This document shows positions 7,435-17,627 of a stretch of DNA of 64,000 nucleotides, piece after piece. The stretch lies in NCBI GenBank assembly GCA_039817415.1, contig JBCBVV010000001.1:248001-312000 (forward strand), written 5' to 3'. Positions within the stretch are counted from its first letter, which is position 1; the number at the start of each line of letters is the position of its first letter. Both the position numbers and the translations under genes were made by a program. Source of the stretch: JALEFZ01 sp039817415. GTDB lineage: Bacteria; Bacteroidota; Bacteroidia; J057. The notes beneath the pieces were generated by a model. It was not told where the DNA came from and made no database searches. It saw only the letters and a program-made list of their open reading frames with translations.

Positions 7435-10400
7435 TCATGGATTCACAATGAGGCGCAGGGCCTCAAATCCTTCTTTGCTATTCAACTGGATAAAATAGAT
7501 TCCAGAACTTAGGTTCTTCAGATCTAGCGGTACGCTAGTCGTCCCGGCTTCAATTACCGATCGTTGAACCTCTTTTCCTTCGAGATTGACCAACTTCATG
7601 TTGATTGACTGATCAAGCGTACGGCTGAAGTTCAACCAAGCTTGTTCGCTTGCAGGATTAGGTAACAAATCAACTTGTAGGTTTGGCGCAAGCCCTTGAC
7701 TGCTGGCAATGATGTTGGCCTCCACAGAATCCTTGAAGAAGCACTGTCCATTCACCAATAATGTAACCTCATACTTTCCAGGAGTAGCATAAGTATGAAT
7801 TGGGTTTTGTTGGGTGGAAGAGTTTCCATCTCCAAAAGCCCATTCCCAGCTCGAAGCGTTGGATGACAAATCAGCAAAGCTGAACGTACGTGTGGTTGTA
7901 TCCTCGATGTAGGTAAAGTCTGCCTCTGTCATCAACACTTGCACAGGTGCGCGGTCTGACTGACAGTCTGGCCCTTCTACTTCAATATCATATAAATAAT
8001 AGTAGAAATTGTTGGCATTCGCTCCTGTTGCAGAAGAGGAGAAAATGCTCATCAAACCTGCAATTTCATACGGGTAATTGGCACTGGCATTGTTTCTGAA
8101 CAGATCAACACCTGACCCACCAATAGAATAGGTTCCTGCAGATGGTACAGTCAATCCTAAATTAACACGCTGGGCACCAGCTGGCACATTGATGGTAACC
8201 TGGTCTACAATGTTTCCACTTCCGTTTGTATTGTCCCAAATGGAAATGGTTCTAGGGCCAGCAGAGCCTGCATCAATCCAAGCGGAAAGAATGGTCAACT
8301 CGTCGTTGGCTTCGAAGTTTAGTGTGCCCGTAAAGCTATTATTGTGATACCCCCCTGTAGAGAAGCTACCATTAACCGGTCCTATATTGCTTACTTGGCC
8401 GGAAAGCACCTGATCAACAAAGAAAATGGTATCTGATGTCAAGGGACCTGTTAAAACAGAACTCCCTAGTCCAATCGTATTCCCATCTACATCATACCAT
8501 GTATGTCCACCTGTTCCGTTCACAAACAACTGAGTAGCACTGCCTAAACAAGCTGTCTCATCAGAAACAACAGGACCTGGAGGAAGAGCCACAAATACAT
8601 TCTGAGTAACTGTATCTGTACCAATGGGGTTCGTAACAATCAAGGTAACCACAAAGAATCCACTTCTATTATAAGTATGAGAAGGGTTCTGGACACTATC
8701 TACGGCCCCATCCCCAAAGTCCCATCTCCACTCTCGTGGTAGGTCTAAAGAAGTATCCGTGAAGTTTACGCGGTTACCACAAATACTCACCGTCTCAAAA
8801 CCAAAACCTGCAATAGGAGGGGCAGTGGGTATCAAACAGTTGGGATTTATATCAAATGCCTCGGTTTGGTCAGATCGATTTGAGGGATCGCCTTGATCCG
8901 CACTAAATCCAAGGCCTCTTGCTGCAAACACCTCCCACAGCAAACATGAATTGGCTCCACCGTAGTTGATGGAATCAGCCATCATGATCGCGTCTCTTCC
9001 ATCTACGAATCCAGGGCCACAAGGCTGAAGGGCAAGACCATCCATCACCAATTGCAAGGCGATGTTATTTCCACCTGTACCATTGTAAATGTCGGGATCA
9101 TATCCATACTGATCTACCAAGGCCAATGTCATATCCCAGAGCATGGTACACCATACATACCCAATTCCATGAGGCTGGGAAATACCAGCAGAGTTAGATG
9201 TTCCATAAGTGGATCCGTTTATACTGGTATTAGGAGAATAAACTGTAGGACGAATCCCTCCACCAGTCGTAGGCTGATTGCTGGCGAAAGTTCCAATTCC
9301 TCTATCAGAAACAGCTGTATCAAAACTTAGAATCAGGGCGAAGTAATCACTCCATCCTTCTCCCATTTGCTCTGCATTGCTCAAACAACCACTGTTTCCA
9401 GCACCACCTGTCAGGCGAATGGATATTCCGTGGCCATATTCATGCATGACGATTCCGTTATCAAAGTCTCCGTCAATGTCATTGGGATTGCCCCCAAAGG
9501 AATTTTCCAGTGTTCCATTCACAGTAGAGCCAGCGTCTAATTGTGCCTTGATCGTATTACCATCTGCCTGAGATATCATAATGGAAGGAATCGTAATGGC
9601 AGGATTATTTCCCCCCATGGTGATGGTTCCTGGGCTGACATTATTGGCCACGATGACAGCAATAGCCCCTGCATTCTGGGCGGCAATCACTTTATCTACA
9701 AAGTTACAGTTCCCTCTAAAGATCAAAGCAATTTTACCTGCAAGAGCAGGACCATTCCCCAAGGGATCACAAGCATCTGTAGTATCAGTGCCACCATCTA
9801 CCGCTAAGACAATATCCGCCGTAATGGGCGTTGTTGGTAGACCAGGTCCAAAGCCAGCCTCCGTACCAGAATATGCACCAGAAATTGTGGAAGGTGAATT
9901 AATGGTCAGCAGGTCTCCACCGCCGCCACCAGTACCCCACAAGTACATCTGCATCCTTGGATTGCTTCCATCTGGAGGAGTCGCAAAGTTGGCATTGTTC
10001 AGTCCCCCTCCGTCTTGTGCCTGAGCTTCGACATAATCGCCAGCTATTCCACCTCGGCCGTAGTTGTTCTGTTGGAAGTTTCCAGCAGCTTCTGTAAAAC
10101 CATAGAAATAGAAAATATCGTGAATGATATTGTTGTGGTAGAACAGGTTTGTAATGGCAGCATCCTCGTTTGCAACGGGAGCCAAGTTGAAGTTCAATGG
10201 AAAGTCAAAAATTAAATTTGCCCCTCCATCTGGAGAATATCCAGGTGTATTGCTATTGTTTCTGTCCTCATAGGCGTGAACATTGTTCCCACGTGTGATG
10301 GTATATTCCGCACCCGATAGCCCGTCGATATCATGCCATCCAAAAGGAGAAGCTGAAGAGTCAGCCGGCTCAACTTCCAATGTTCTTACTCCATGATTGG

Positions 10401-11163
10401 GGCTCTCAACATCATATCGATACACACGATATTCTCCTGCAAGACTGTTGGTGCTATTAGGAGAAGCCTTCATCCGATGAACATGGTTTCCATGAGTGTG
10501 ATGATGCTCATGCGAAAAGGCACAAGAAACTACCCAATCAATTTTATCTAGCAATGCACCTGTTCTGGCATCAATACGGGCGCTCCACCAATGCTTTCCA
10601 TCTTGTTGGTAAATGGATAAATCCCAAGTAAGACTTAGTTCGCCCTCTGGTCCTTCCTGATACATTAGCATCACCGGAATGTCCTCTCGGGATATACTTC
10701 CTTTTGAAAAAAGGATGGAACCGTCACTTCTACTTTCTAGTTGAGTCAAGTTTCCCGCTTGCCCAATACCCAATTGGTTCGCAGCGGCTCTAATAGCTGA
10801 AGCAGGATCAAGAGCAGGTTGAGTATTTTGAATTCTTTGGCTTAGGTTACGCTTGAAACGGTCTCCCATATGTAGGATGCGCCCGTTTTTAAGGGCAAAA
10901 TTGGCTACACCATTGAATACAGGGATACCCTGATATGTCTGCTGGATGTAGACATACTGAACTCCATTGTGAGCAGCAGTATATTCATGAGATACATTCC
11001 AATTTGATACATCCTGCTTCGAAAATCCATTTGCCGAAGCGTAATTGTTGAGGTAGGGTTGGATGACTTGCTTTAATTGTGCGTCCTGCGCCGAAGCACC
11101 CACAATCATCAAAAGCATGCTACCCAACAGAATTAATTTTTTAAAAGTCAAAGTTAAATTCAT
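7435..11163 (-). CDS. secreted M36 (fungalysin) metallopeptidase with PA, two PKD and T9SS sorting domains
   Basis: A 1242-residue exported zinc protease. Order: signal peptide 1-25 (ends ASAQ); FTP/PepSY propeptide (about 40-190); M36 catalytic domain with a protease-associated (PA) insert (about 420-540, 'GKIALIFRGNCNF'); zinc motif HEYGH near residue 573, with the downstream 'NAEQMGEGWSDYFAL' Glu zinc ligand; PKD 1 (about 778-860, 'WRWDFGDG'); a beta-sandwich region; PKD 2 (about 1079-1145, 'WEWAFGDG'); and a type A Por sorting domain (about 1162-1242, 'LLPNPASEQ'). The start is placed at the ATG giving a clean signal peptide; upstream in-frame starts add 4-12 residues. A run of His before the catalytic domain (HEHHHTHGNHVH) is notable. 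It should be released or surface-anchored via T9SS and degrade proteins. A conserved non-coding element lies upstream. Confidence 0.93.
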   Translation of the reverse strand: MNLTLTFKKLILLGSMLLMIVGASAQDAQLKQVIQPYLNNYASANGFSKQDVSNWNVSHEYTAAHNGVQYVYIQQTYQGIPVFNGVANFALKNGRILHMGDRFKRNLSQRIQNTQPALDPASAIRAAANQLGIGQAGNLTQLESRSDGSILFSKGSISREDIPVMLMYQEGPEGELSLTWDLSIYQQDGKHWWSARIDARTGALLDKIDWVVSCAFSHEHHHTHGNHVHRMKASPNSTNSLAGEYRVYRYDVESPNHGVRTLEVEPADSSASPFGWHDIDGLSGAEYTITRGNNVHAYEDRNNSNTPGYSPDGGANLIFDFPLNFNLAPVANEDAAITNLFYHNNIIHDIFYFYGFTEAAGNFQQNNYGRGGIAGDYVEAQAQDGGGLNNANFATPPDGSNPRMQMYLWGTGGGGGDLLTINSPSTISGAYSGTEAGFGPGLPTTPITADIVLAVDGGTDTTDACDPLGNGPALAGKIALIFRGNCNFVDKVIAAQNAGAIAVIVANNVSPGTITMGGNNPAITIPSIMISQADGNTIKAQLDAGSTVNGTLENSFGGNPNDIDGDFDNGIVMHEYGHGISIRLTGGAGNSGCLSNAEQMGEGWSDYFALILSFDTAVSDRGIGTFASNQPTTGGGIRPTVYSPNTSINGSTYGTSNSAGISQPHGIGYVWCTMLWDMTLALVDQYGYDPDIYNGTGGNNIALQLVMDGLALQPCGPGFVDGRDAIMMADSINYGGANSCLLWEVFAARGLGFSADQGDPSNRSDQTEAFDINPNCLIPTAPPIAGFGFETVSICGNRVNFTDTSLDLPREWRWDFGDGAVDSVQNPSHTYNRSGFFVVTLIVTNPIGTDTVTQNVFVALPPGPVVSDETACLGSATQLFVNGTGGHTWYDVDGNTIGLGSSVLTGPLTSDTIFFVDQVLSGQVSNIGPVNGSFSTGGYHNNSFTGTLNFEANDELTILSAWIDAGSAGPRTISIWDNTNGSGNIVDQVTINVPAGAQRVNLGLTVPSAGTYSIGGSGVDLFRNNASANYPYEIAGLMSIFSSSATGANANNFYYYLYDIEVEGPDCQSDRAPVQVLMTEADFTYIEDTTTRTFSFADLSSNASSWEWAFGDGNSSTQQNPIHTYATPGKYEVTLLVNGQCFFKDSVEANIIASSQGLAPNLQVDLLPNPASEQAWLNFSRTLDQSINMKLVNLEGKEVQRSVIEAGTTSVPLDLKNLSSGIYFIQLNSKEGFEALRLIVNP

Positions 11164-11806
11164 GCTGTCAGTAAGCTTAGAATACATAGGTAAGGTCATG
11201 AAAGCTCGGCTAAGCTCCCTCCTAAAGGCGCTGCTTCACTTTCATGTGTAAGTTCTATGTGTATAATGGTTGTGGGAGGGGAAGGTAAAGTTTGCGTAAA
11301 CTCTAAACTAACATTCGTTAGCCTTTTTAACAATCAACCAACCAATAAGTTTATGCCCAATCCACAAAATTCCCTACAAATTGGGCCAATAGCCACACTT
11401 TTTATATGTAATTTGTCTTATGTAAGACGCAAATAGGTTATTACTGGATTGTAAATAAACGCATAGGATAAAGAGCAAGTTAATAAGCACTGAGAACTCC
11501 GCTCATCTAACTTCTATTCTGCGTAGAATTATCTTCGTCATTATTGCTCTTATTCATCATGAAAATTGATCTTTTCGAGTTCCTCACCTAGTAGCCTGCC
11601 CCAAATACGAATGGATTCAGCCTTCCTAAGAATGAGCCAAGGTCCTAATCGATAAAAACCATCAGGTTTATACCCCCATTTTAGATCTAACAAAATCCAT
11701 TTGGTCCTACTATTTCAGCCTGGATTCGAAAATCATTTTTTTATTAACCCAAGTCAACGTTTATCACTCTATTTCCTCCCCTTCTTGGTGCTATAAATAA
11801 TATATC
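11164..11806. other. intergenic region between divergent genes, 643 bp
   Basis: No credible ORF. It contains the shared element at 11293-11368, a perfect inverted repeat GTCTTA-TG-TAAGAC at 11415-11428 and AT-rich sequence before the gene at 11807. It presumably carries the promoters of both divergent genes. Confidence 0.5.
11293..11368 (-). promoter_or_regulatory. upstream element shared with the DUF58 locus, copy 1
   Basis: TAACATTCGTTAGCCT at 11309-11324 leads a block continuing to CAATCAA at 11331-11337, then CAATCCACAAA at 11358-11368. A closely similar block is found at 47267-47337. Both lie 100-200 bp upstream of a minus-strand gene. CTAAC-GAAT-GTTAG forms an inverted repeat here on the minus strand. 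The function is inferred to be regulatory. Confidence 0.5.
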
Positions 11807-12418
11807 ATGAAGAAGTTAATCCTATTGAGCCTGTGCATGGCATCACTTTCTCTACAAGGACAAGTATTCCAGAAATTTGTCGATTCACATATTAGGCCTT
11901 CATCAAGTACACAGAAGCCAGGCATCAGCATAGAGACCTATCCTCACTTTTGGCTTTCAGGTGGACAAGCATATATCGTTTCTTTTGAATGGAATCGTTT
12001 ATCTGTGGGTGGTATGTATTGGGATGTTCCTATTGGAGCGGCCATTCGTGATGCGGTCTTTCAAGGGGCATCAGAAACAGAGGTCTTCAACAATGGTGCT
12101 GCCGAGCTATTCGTCAATCTTTATCTGAGAAAGGACAGAAAGGGATTTTATGTTGGTATGCTTGGTGGACCTGAATGGTTTGATGTAAGGGAAAATGAAA
12201 GTGGCTTAGAAACTCGTATTGACAAGCCATTTCTGGTTCTTCCAAGGCTGGGCTTCAGGTGGTTTTTGTGGAAAGAGATCCTGTACATGGACAGTGGGTA
12301 TGGGTTGGCGCATGCACTTGGCAAGATCGAAAGTACTCAGCTGGGAGACCAAACTCTTACCCCAAATCCAAGGCTTGGAATTCCTTTTTTTTCGCTAGGA
12401 GCAAGATGGATCTTTTAA
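11807..12418 (+). CDS. small exported envelope protein of unknown function
   Basis: A 203-residue protein with signal peptide (LILLSLCMASLSLQGQ). The mature part has alternating aromatic strands such as 'GISIETYPHFWLSGGQAYIVSFEWNRL', 'GGMYWDVPIG', 'KGFYVGMLGGPEWFDV' and a C-terminal 'FFSLGARWIF', which looks like a small outer-membrane beta-barrel ending in an aromatic residue. This is inference from pattern; I recognise no named family. The next gene, a Crp-like regulator, begins 28 bp downstream on the same strand, so they probably form a two-gene unit and the regulator may control it. Confidence 0.7.
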   Translation: MKKLILLSLCMASLSLQGQVFQKFVDSHIRPSSSTQKPGISIETYPHFWLSGGQAYIVSFEWNRLSVGGMYWDVPIGAAIRDAVFQGASETEVFNNGAAELFVNLYLRKDRKGFYVGMLGGPEWFDVRENESGLETRIDKPFLVLPRLGFRWFLWKEILYMDSGYGLAHALGKIESTQLGDQTLTPNPRLGIPFFSLGARWIF

Positions 12419-12446
12419 ACTTAAGCTGGCTAAGCTATCTTTCACT

Positions 12447-13028
12447 ATGGAGGAACTATATCAGGTAATGTCATCTCATGTGGCCTTGAGTGCTGCTGCT
12501 TGGGAAGCAACCAAAACGGTGGTTCGCCGCAGAAGCTATCGAAAAAAGGCTTACATCTACCAAGCCAATCATATTTGGAGGGAAATTTTCTTTATCCAAA
12601 CGGGCTGTATCCGGCATTATTATACCCTAGCTAATGGCGAAGATGTAACCTGCGATTTCAGCATGGAAGGGGCTTTTCTCACAGACTTCCTAAGCCTTAA
12701 TCAACAAACACCCTCTCAATACAATTATTTGACCTTGGAAGAAACTGAGCTCATTTCCTTTCAACTAGACGATTTATTACATCTTTACAGCACCTTTCCA
12801 GAGATTGAAAGATTTGGCAGATTAATGGCAGAAAAAGCTGCCAATCGAGTTTCTCTTATGGCTCACAGCCTATTGATGGATAGCCCTGAGGAACGGTATA
12901 AAAAGTTACTCGAGGAGAAGAAAGACTTGATCAAACGCGTTCCTCAAAAGTTCATCGCTCATTACCTTGGAATCAAGCCTGAAAGCCTCAGCCGCATCAG
13001 AAAACGGATTTCCCAAAATCAGGGCTAA
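12447..13028 (+). CDS. Crp/Fnr-family transcriptional regulator
   Basis: A 193-residue protein with a cyclic-nucleotide-binding-like beta-roll (about 20-120; 'IWREIFFIQTGCIRHYYTLANGEDVT', 'FSMEGAFLTDF') and a long C-helix ('AEKAANRVSLMAHSLLMDSPEERYKKLL'), followed by a compact helix-turn-helix ('VPQKFIAHYLGIKPESLSRIRKRI'). This is the usual short form in Bacteroidota. The phosphate-binding cassette Arg seen in true cAMP-binding CRPs is not evident, so the ligand is unknown. It starts at ATG 12447, directly after the exported-protein gene. Confidence 0.88.
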   Translation: MEELYQVMSSHVALSAAAWEATKTVVRRRSYRKKAYIYQANHIWREIFFIQTGCIRHYYTLANGEDVTCDFSMEGAFLTDFLSLNQQTPSQYNYLTLEETELISFQLDDLLHLYSTFPEIERFGRLMAEKAANRVSLMAHSLLMDSPEERYKKLLEEKKDLIKRVPQKFIAHYLGIKPESLSRIRKRISQNQG

Positions 13029-13307
13029 TAAGGGGTGATTTTTCGCCCATCATCAAATCCATATCCAGACCTATCTTCCTAGATATGAAGGGAGTAGCAT
13101 GTGTCGTTGATGCAATTCAACGACACTATTCGTCTGTACATGTAAGATAATTTACATAAAACACCCATTAATGACAGTTGACACTTAAGCATTTCAGGTT
13201 TTGTTATTTTTTTGCGATGTTTATTACACCCAAACCCCTTCATGTAAAGACCTAATTTGTAAGTACCCCTCAAGGCTCCCCTAGCCTTGTTTACAAAACG
13301 TACATTT

Positions 13308-16300
13308 ATGATTAAGCCGCTATTTAAAACCATTATTAGCTTTGCGCTATTAGCAAGCTTTTTTCTAACTGCTGAGGCACAGCCACCGGGATTTGTTGAC
13401 CGTGTGTATGCATCTGGCTTCAACCAAATGATCGGGCTTACCTTTGACCCTTTGGGAAGAATGTATGCCTGGGAAAGAGATGGCCGAATTTATATCCTTG
13501 AAAATGGCCTCAAGACCTCGAATCCAGTCTTAGACCTCCGTACTGAAGTGGGAGGCTGGCGAGACTTTGGATTACTCTCCGTACAACTTGACCCTGATTT
13601 CCTCAACAACGGGTACATCTATCTCCTATATACGGTGGATTATAAGTACGAACGTGATGGAGGAGCAACAGATCAGCAGTTTGCTGCCTATGGTCGTATT
13701 ACCAGATACCAAATAACCAACCCTACAGCCAACATTGACGTGGTTTCGGTAGATTTATCGAGCCGCACTATTTTGCTGGGAACCGACCATACCAATGGAT
13801 TTCCTTGTACACACCAATCTCACCACGTTGGATATATTTCCTTCGGAGCTGACTCCACCCTATTGGCGGTGTGTGGAGATGCGGCCAGTTATAGCACCAC
13901 CGATCAAGGTGGCGTGATCAGTGGTGGATGGGTAACTGAATGTCTAACCGATGGCATTCTTACCCCACAGGAAAATATTGGGGCATGGAGAAGCCAAGCA
14001 GATTTTTCCCTTAATGGAAAAATGGTCCGCATCGATCGTATGACGGGAGATGGAATACCCTCTAACCCCAACTATGATCCCCTGAACCCAACATCCATTC
14101 AATCAAGAACATGGGCAAGAGGCTTAAGGAATCCCTGCCGAATGACCCGAAGACCAGGTACTGGCTCTACGAATCCAGCCCTTGGCGATCCAGGTGTATT
14201 CTATATCGGCGATGTAGGGTGGAACAGAAGAGAAGAATTGAATATTTGCGATGGCCCAGACCAGAACTTTGGATGGCCACGCTATGAAGGTTTTGATGTT
14301 CGTAATGACTATAACAACAGCCTTTACTATCCTGGAACCAATGGAATTCCAGCCCATAAGCCACCTACCTTTGACTGGAGAAACGGTCGTACCGCCCGCG
14401 TATTGAAGGGAGGAACGGTTTATGATATGGGTGCAAGCGGAAATCCTGTAGGAGGAAGTAGCTTTGTAGGAAACTGTTCAATTGGAGGTGTTTGGTACAC
14501 AGGGACTGACTTCCCTGCTGATTACCAAAACTCCTATTACCATGCAGACTATGGTCCTGGGTGGATTCAGCAGTTTGTTTTTGACAGCAACAATGAACCC
14601 ATTGAAGTGAATACCTTCTTACCCAATGGAGGTAGAGTAACTGGATTGGCGACCAATCCAATTTCGGGTGGCCTTTATTATGTAAACAATGGTGGCGTCA
14701 TCAGAAAGATTACTTACGTAGGTACCAACCTGCCTCCAACGGCTGTTGCACTAGCAGATCAATATACAGGAAGCGATGGCTTGGAAGTTTCTTTCCGTGG
14801 AAACAGATCTTCTGATCCAGAAAGTGATCCCATTTCGTATCTATGGGACTTTGGAGACGGAACTACCAGCACAGATGTGAACCCTATTCACGTATTCAAC
14901 TCTCCTGCTGGCCTTCAAAAGAAATTCAAAGTTACCCTAACTGTTGATGATGGAAATGGATTTCCCGATATAGACAGTTTGGTTATTTCTCTACACAACA
15001 CCCCACCTGTTATCCTTTCGACCAGTATTGATAGCAAACACTACTATTCTGGAACAGAAACCGTGAATCTTTCCGCTGTAGTGAATGACGCAGAAGACAA
15101 TGCATCTGACCTTACACTAGAATGGCAGACATTCCTTTACCATGATAACCATAACCACCCTGAACCAGTAGATGCGATGACCTCCACGACTACAACCCTT
15201 AGCCCTATTGGTTGTGATGGAATTTTATACTTCTATCGAGTGGTCCTCAAGGTTACGGATTCAGGAGGATTGACTACGACTTACGAGAAAGACATTTACC
15301 CAGATTGTGGGGGTGCAGGAAACCAACCTGTAGCAAGGTTTACCCTCAAAGAAGTTTCTACGAAGCCCTACAATTATAGCTTCGACGGTCTCTCCAGTTA
15401 TGACTTAGACGGCCAGTTGGTCAGTTATGCCTGGGACTTTGGAGACGGAAAAACGTCCAATGGCCCCACTGCCTCTCATACCTATTTTGAGGAAGGAAGC
15501 TATATAGTTACTCTTACCGTAACGGACCAGGATGCGAATACCAACACGACTACCTCAGTTATTTCCATTGCCTGTAGTAACAATGTAACAGGTAGCCCAA
15601 CGGGCACATTAGAATACGAGCGCTACAATGGCATTTCGGGTACCAGTCTTTCCAACATTGACTGGGACAATGACCCTTCTAATACACTTACTTCAGTTAC
15701 CTTGGCCGAAACCCCGACCAATGTGGCAGATAACTACGGAGGTAGGTTGAGAGGTTATATTTATCCTCCACAGACAGGAACCTATAGAATGTGGATCGCT
15801 TCCGATGACCAAGGAGTACTGCTTGTAAGTACAAATGACGATCCCGCCAATGCAGTCGAGATCTGTAATGTTCCCAGTTGGGCTAGTTCACGACAGTGGA
15901 CCAAGTTTGCTGACCAAGAAGGAAGCGTCAATCTGACAAGCGGAAGAAAGTACTACTTCGAGGCACGCTTCAAAGAAGGAGGTGGGGGAGACAACCTTGC
16001 CATCCGTTGGGAACTTCCCGATGGTACGATGGAGGAACCTATTCCTGCTTCTCGCATCTCTCCTTGGGATGGTGGTGCCTATCCCATACTTTGGAAGGAA
16101 GACTTCCACATGGTAGATGGCTCAACAACTGATGCTGGAGGGACCAATTGGACACTAGGAACTGGAAGTCTAGGTGCAAGCGCCTCATTTGATATCAGAA
16201 GCCAATCTCTCGAAGGGAGCCATCTGGATGGAGAGGCTGTGTGGACATCAGATATCGTTGATATCTCTCAGGAAACCTCGGTTAAAGTCAGCTTTCTTTA

Positions 16301-17627
16301 CAAAGGAAGTGGCGTTTTCGAGCCAGCCGACTATCTGAGGGTGTATTATAAATTGAATGGCGGAGCTGAACAGGAATTGCTGAATCTGGATTCCTCCTTC
16401 CCTTCCACCTGGACAAACTTCACTTCATCTGACCTCAATGGAAACTCTATTCAGATCATAGTCAGAATGAGAAATAATGAAGCAACTGAATTGTTAAGCG
16501 TAGACGGCATTTCTGTTTCTAGCAATGGAAATATCAATGCAGGTGGGATCAGTGAGTGCGCCAATTGTGCGACTGCTGCCGCTTCTAAAACTGCCCTGAG
16601 AGGACAATTTGGATCTTGTGTATCAGAATTTGAGAATACCTACATCGAAATTCAGGATCAATACGAAGAAGCCCTCATTAGGATCAATGACAACAATCAG
16701 GATCTAGGTCTTGTCAAAGTAGAAACCTTCGATCATGGCAACCATCCATTTGTGAATGGAGACTACTATTACCTAACTCGTAGCTTCCGTCTTACCACTG
16801 AAAAGACATTTGCCAATCCTGTAACGATACAGCTATACATTCAACCATCTGAGTTCCAGATCCTGCAAGACGAGGCATTTACAGTAAATGACCTCAATGA
16901 CTTAGTGTTAGAGAAATATAGCAATGGCGAACTTGGAGAAGTAGGCGTTGGGAATATGACGACGATATCTCCTACTTCTGTTTCAGAAGGAACAGGCCCA
17001 GGAGGTTCACATGTGCTTACCTATTCTGTCCCTTCCTTCTCTACTTTCTTTATCCGTGCTTCACAGACGACCTTCCCAGTTGAGTGGTTGGATTTCAGAG
17101 TAGAAGAAGCAGGACTGGATGGATTATTGAAGTGGGAAGTGGGTCAGGATGGCAAAGGAAGTCATTTTGATGTGGAGCGCTCCACCAATGGTGAGGATTT
17201 CATGAACATCGCCAAAGTGGCTATGGATGCTCCAGAAGGTGCTAGCAACGCTTATTCTTTTGTAGACAAAAACATTGCAGCCCTTGGATCAAATACACTT
17301 TATTATCGTCTCCGCCAGTTTGATTTTGATGGTCAGACGACCTTGAGTCCCATCAGGATTCTACGTATTAATGTAACAGATAAGCCTCGTATGACGCTTT
17401 ATCCAAACCCTGCTTCAGGTGAATTTACCCTAAGGTATTATTTACCGGAAAATACGGAGGCCAAATACGAAATTATCTCGAATATTGGAGTTGTATTGAG
17501 TGAAGGGACCCTAGTAGCTGGGCAAGCTAGAGTACAAATCTCTACCTCTCAATTAGCAGCAGGTCTTTACTTTGTAAAAATGAAACATCCAATGGGTACC
17601 ATTACTCAGAAGATCGTTATCAAATAA
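13308..17627 (+). CDS. secreted GSDH-like (PQQ glucose/sorbosone dehydrogenase fold) exoprotein with PKD, PA14 and T9SS domains
   Basis: A 1439-residue protein. Order: signal peptide 1-24; GSDH-type six-bladed propeller (about 28-470) with 'LGRMYAWERDGRIYI', 'LLSVQLDPDF', a His-rich 'THQSHHVGYISFG' site and 'GWPRYEGF'; PKD 1 (about 476-560, 'YLWDFGDG'); an Ig-like segment (about 565-665); PKD 2 (about 671-755, 'YAWDFGDG'); PA14 (about 761-920, 'YGGRLRGYIYPPQTGTYRMW'); a beta-sandwich (about 925-1080); a Cys-containing module; an FN3-like stalk (about 1255-1350); and a Por sorting domain (from about 1362, 'LYPNPASGEF'). Start at ATG 13308, since the in-frame TTG at 13287 would spoil the signal peptide. 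Soluble sugar dehydrogenases with this fold use PQQ; PKD and PA14 are usually polymer- or glycan-binding. Probably oxidises or binds extracellular carbohydrate; the substrate is inferred. Confidence 0.9.
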   Translation: MIKPLFKTIISFALLASFFLTAEAQPPGFVDRVYASGFNQMIGLTFDPLGRMYAWERDGRIYILENGLKTSNPVLDLRTEVGGWRDFGLLSVQLDPDFLNNGYIYLLYTVDYKYERDGGATDQQFAAYGRITRYQITNPTANIDVVSVDLSSRTILLGTDHTNGFPCTHQSHHVGYISFGADSTLLAVCGDAASYSTTDQGGVISGGWVTECLTDGILTPQENIGAWRSQADFSLNGKMVRIDRMTGDGIPSNPNYDPLNPTSIQSRTWARGLRNPCRMTRRPGTGSTNPALGDPGVFYIGDVGWNRREELNICDGPDQNFGWPRYEGFDVRNDYNNSLYYPGTNGIPAHKPPTFDWRNGRTARVLKGGTVYDMGASGNPVGGSSFVGNCSIGGVWYTGTDFPADYQNSYYHADYGPGWIQQFVFDSNNEPIEVNTFLPNGGRVTGLATNPISGGLYYVNNGGVIRKITYVGTNLPPTAVALADQYTGSDGLEVSFRGNRSSDPESDPISYLWDFGDGTTSTDVNPIHVFNSPAGLQKKFKVTLTVDDGNGFPDIDSLVISLHNTPPVILSTSIDSKHYYSGTETVNLSAVVNDAEDNASDLTLEWQTFLYHDNHNHPEPVDAMTSTTTTLSPIGCDGILYFYRVVLKVTDSGGLTTTYEKDIYPDCGGAGNQPVARFTLKEVSTKPYNYSFDGLSSYDLDGQLVSYAWDFGDGKTSNGPTASHTYFEEGSYIVTLTVTDQDANTNTTTSVISIACSNNVTGSPTGTLEYERYNGISGTSLSNIDWDNDPSNTLTSVTLAETPTNVADNYGGRLRGYIYPPQTGTYRMWIASDDQGVLLVSTNDDPANAVEICNVPSWASSRQWTKFADQEGSVNLTSGRKYYFEARFKEGGGGDNLAIRWELPDGTMEEPIPASRISPWDGGAYPILWKEDFHMVDGSTTDAGGTNWTLGTGSLGASASFDIRSQSLEGSHLDGEAVWTSDIVDISQETSVKVSFLYKGSGVFEPADYLRVYYKLNGGAEQELLNLDSSFPSTWTNFTSSDLNGNSIQIIVRMRNNEATELLSVDGISVSSNGNINAGGISECANCATAAASKTALRGQFGSCVSEFENTYIEIQDQYEEALIRINDNNQDLGLVKVETFDHGNHPFVNGDYYYLTRSFRLTTEKTFANPVTIQLYIQPSEFQILQDEAFTVNDLNDLVLEKYSNGELGEVGVGNMTTISPTSVSEGTGPGGSHVLTYSVPSFSTFFIRASQTTFPVEWLDFRVEEAGLDGLLKWEVGQDGKGSHFDVERSTNGEDFMNIAKVAMDAPEGASNAYSFVDKNIAALGSNTLYYRLRQFDFDGQTTLSPIRILRINVTDKPRMTLYPNPASGEFTLRYYLPENTEAKYEIISNIGVVLSEGTLVAGQARVQISTSQLAAGLYFVKMKHPMGTITQKIVIK

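Noticed and set aside
11415..11428. GTCTTA-TG-TAAGAC palindrome as an operator
   Set aside because: Single short site with no second copy found nearby; kept only as a note in the intergenic entry.
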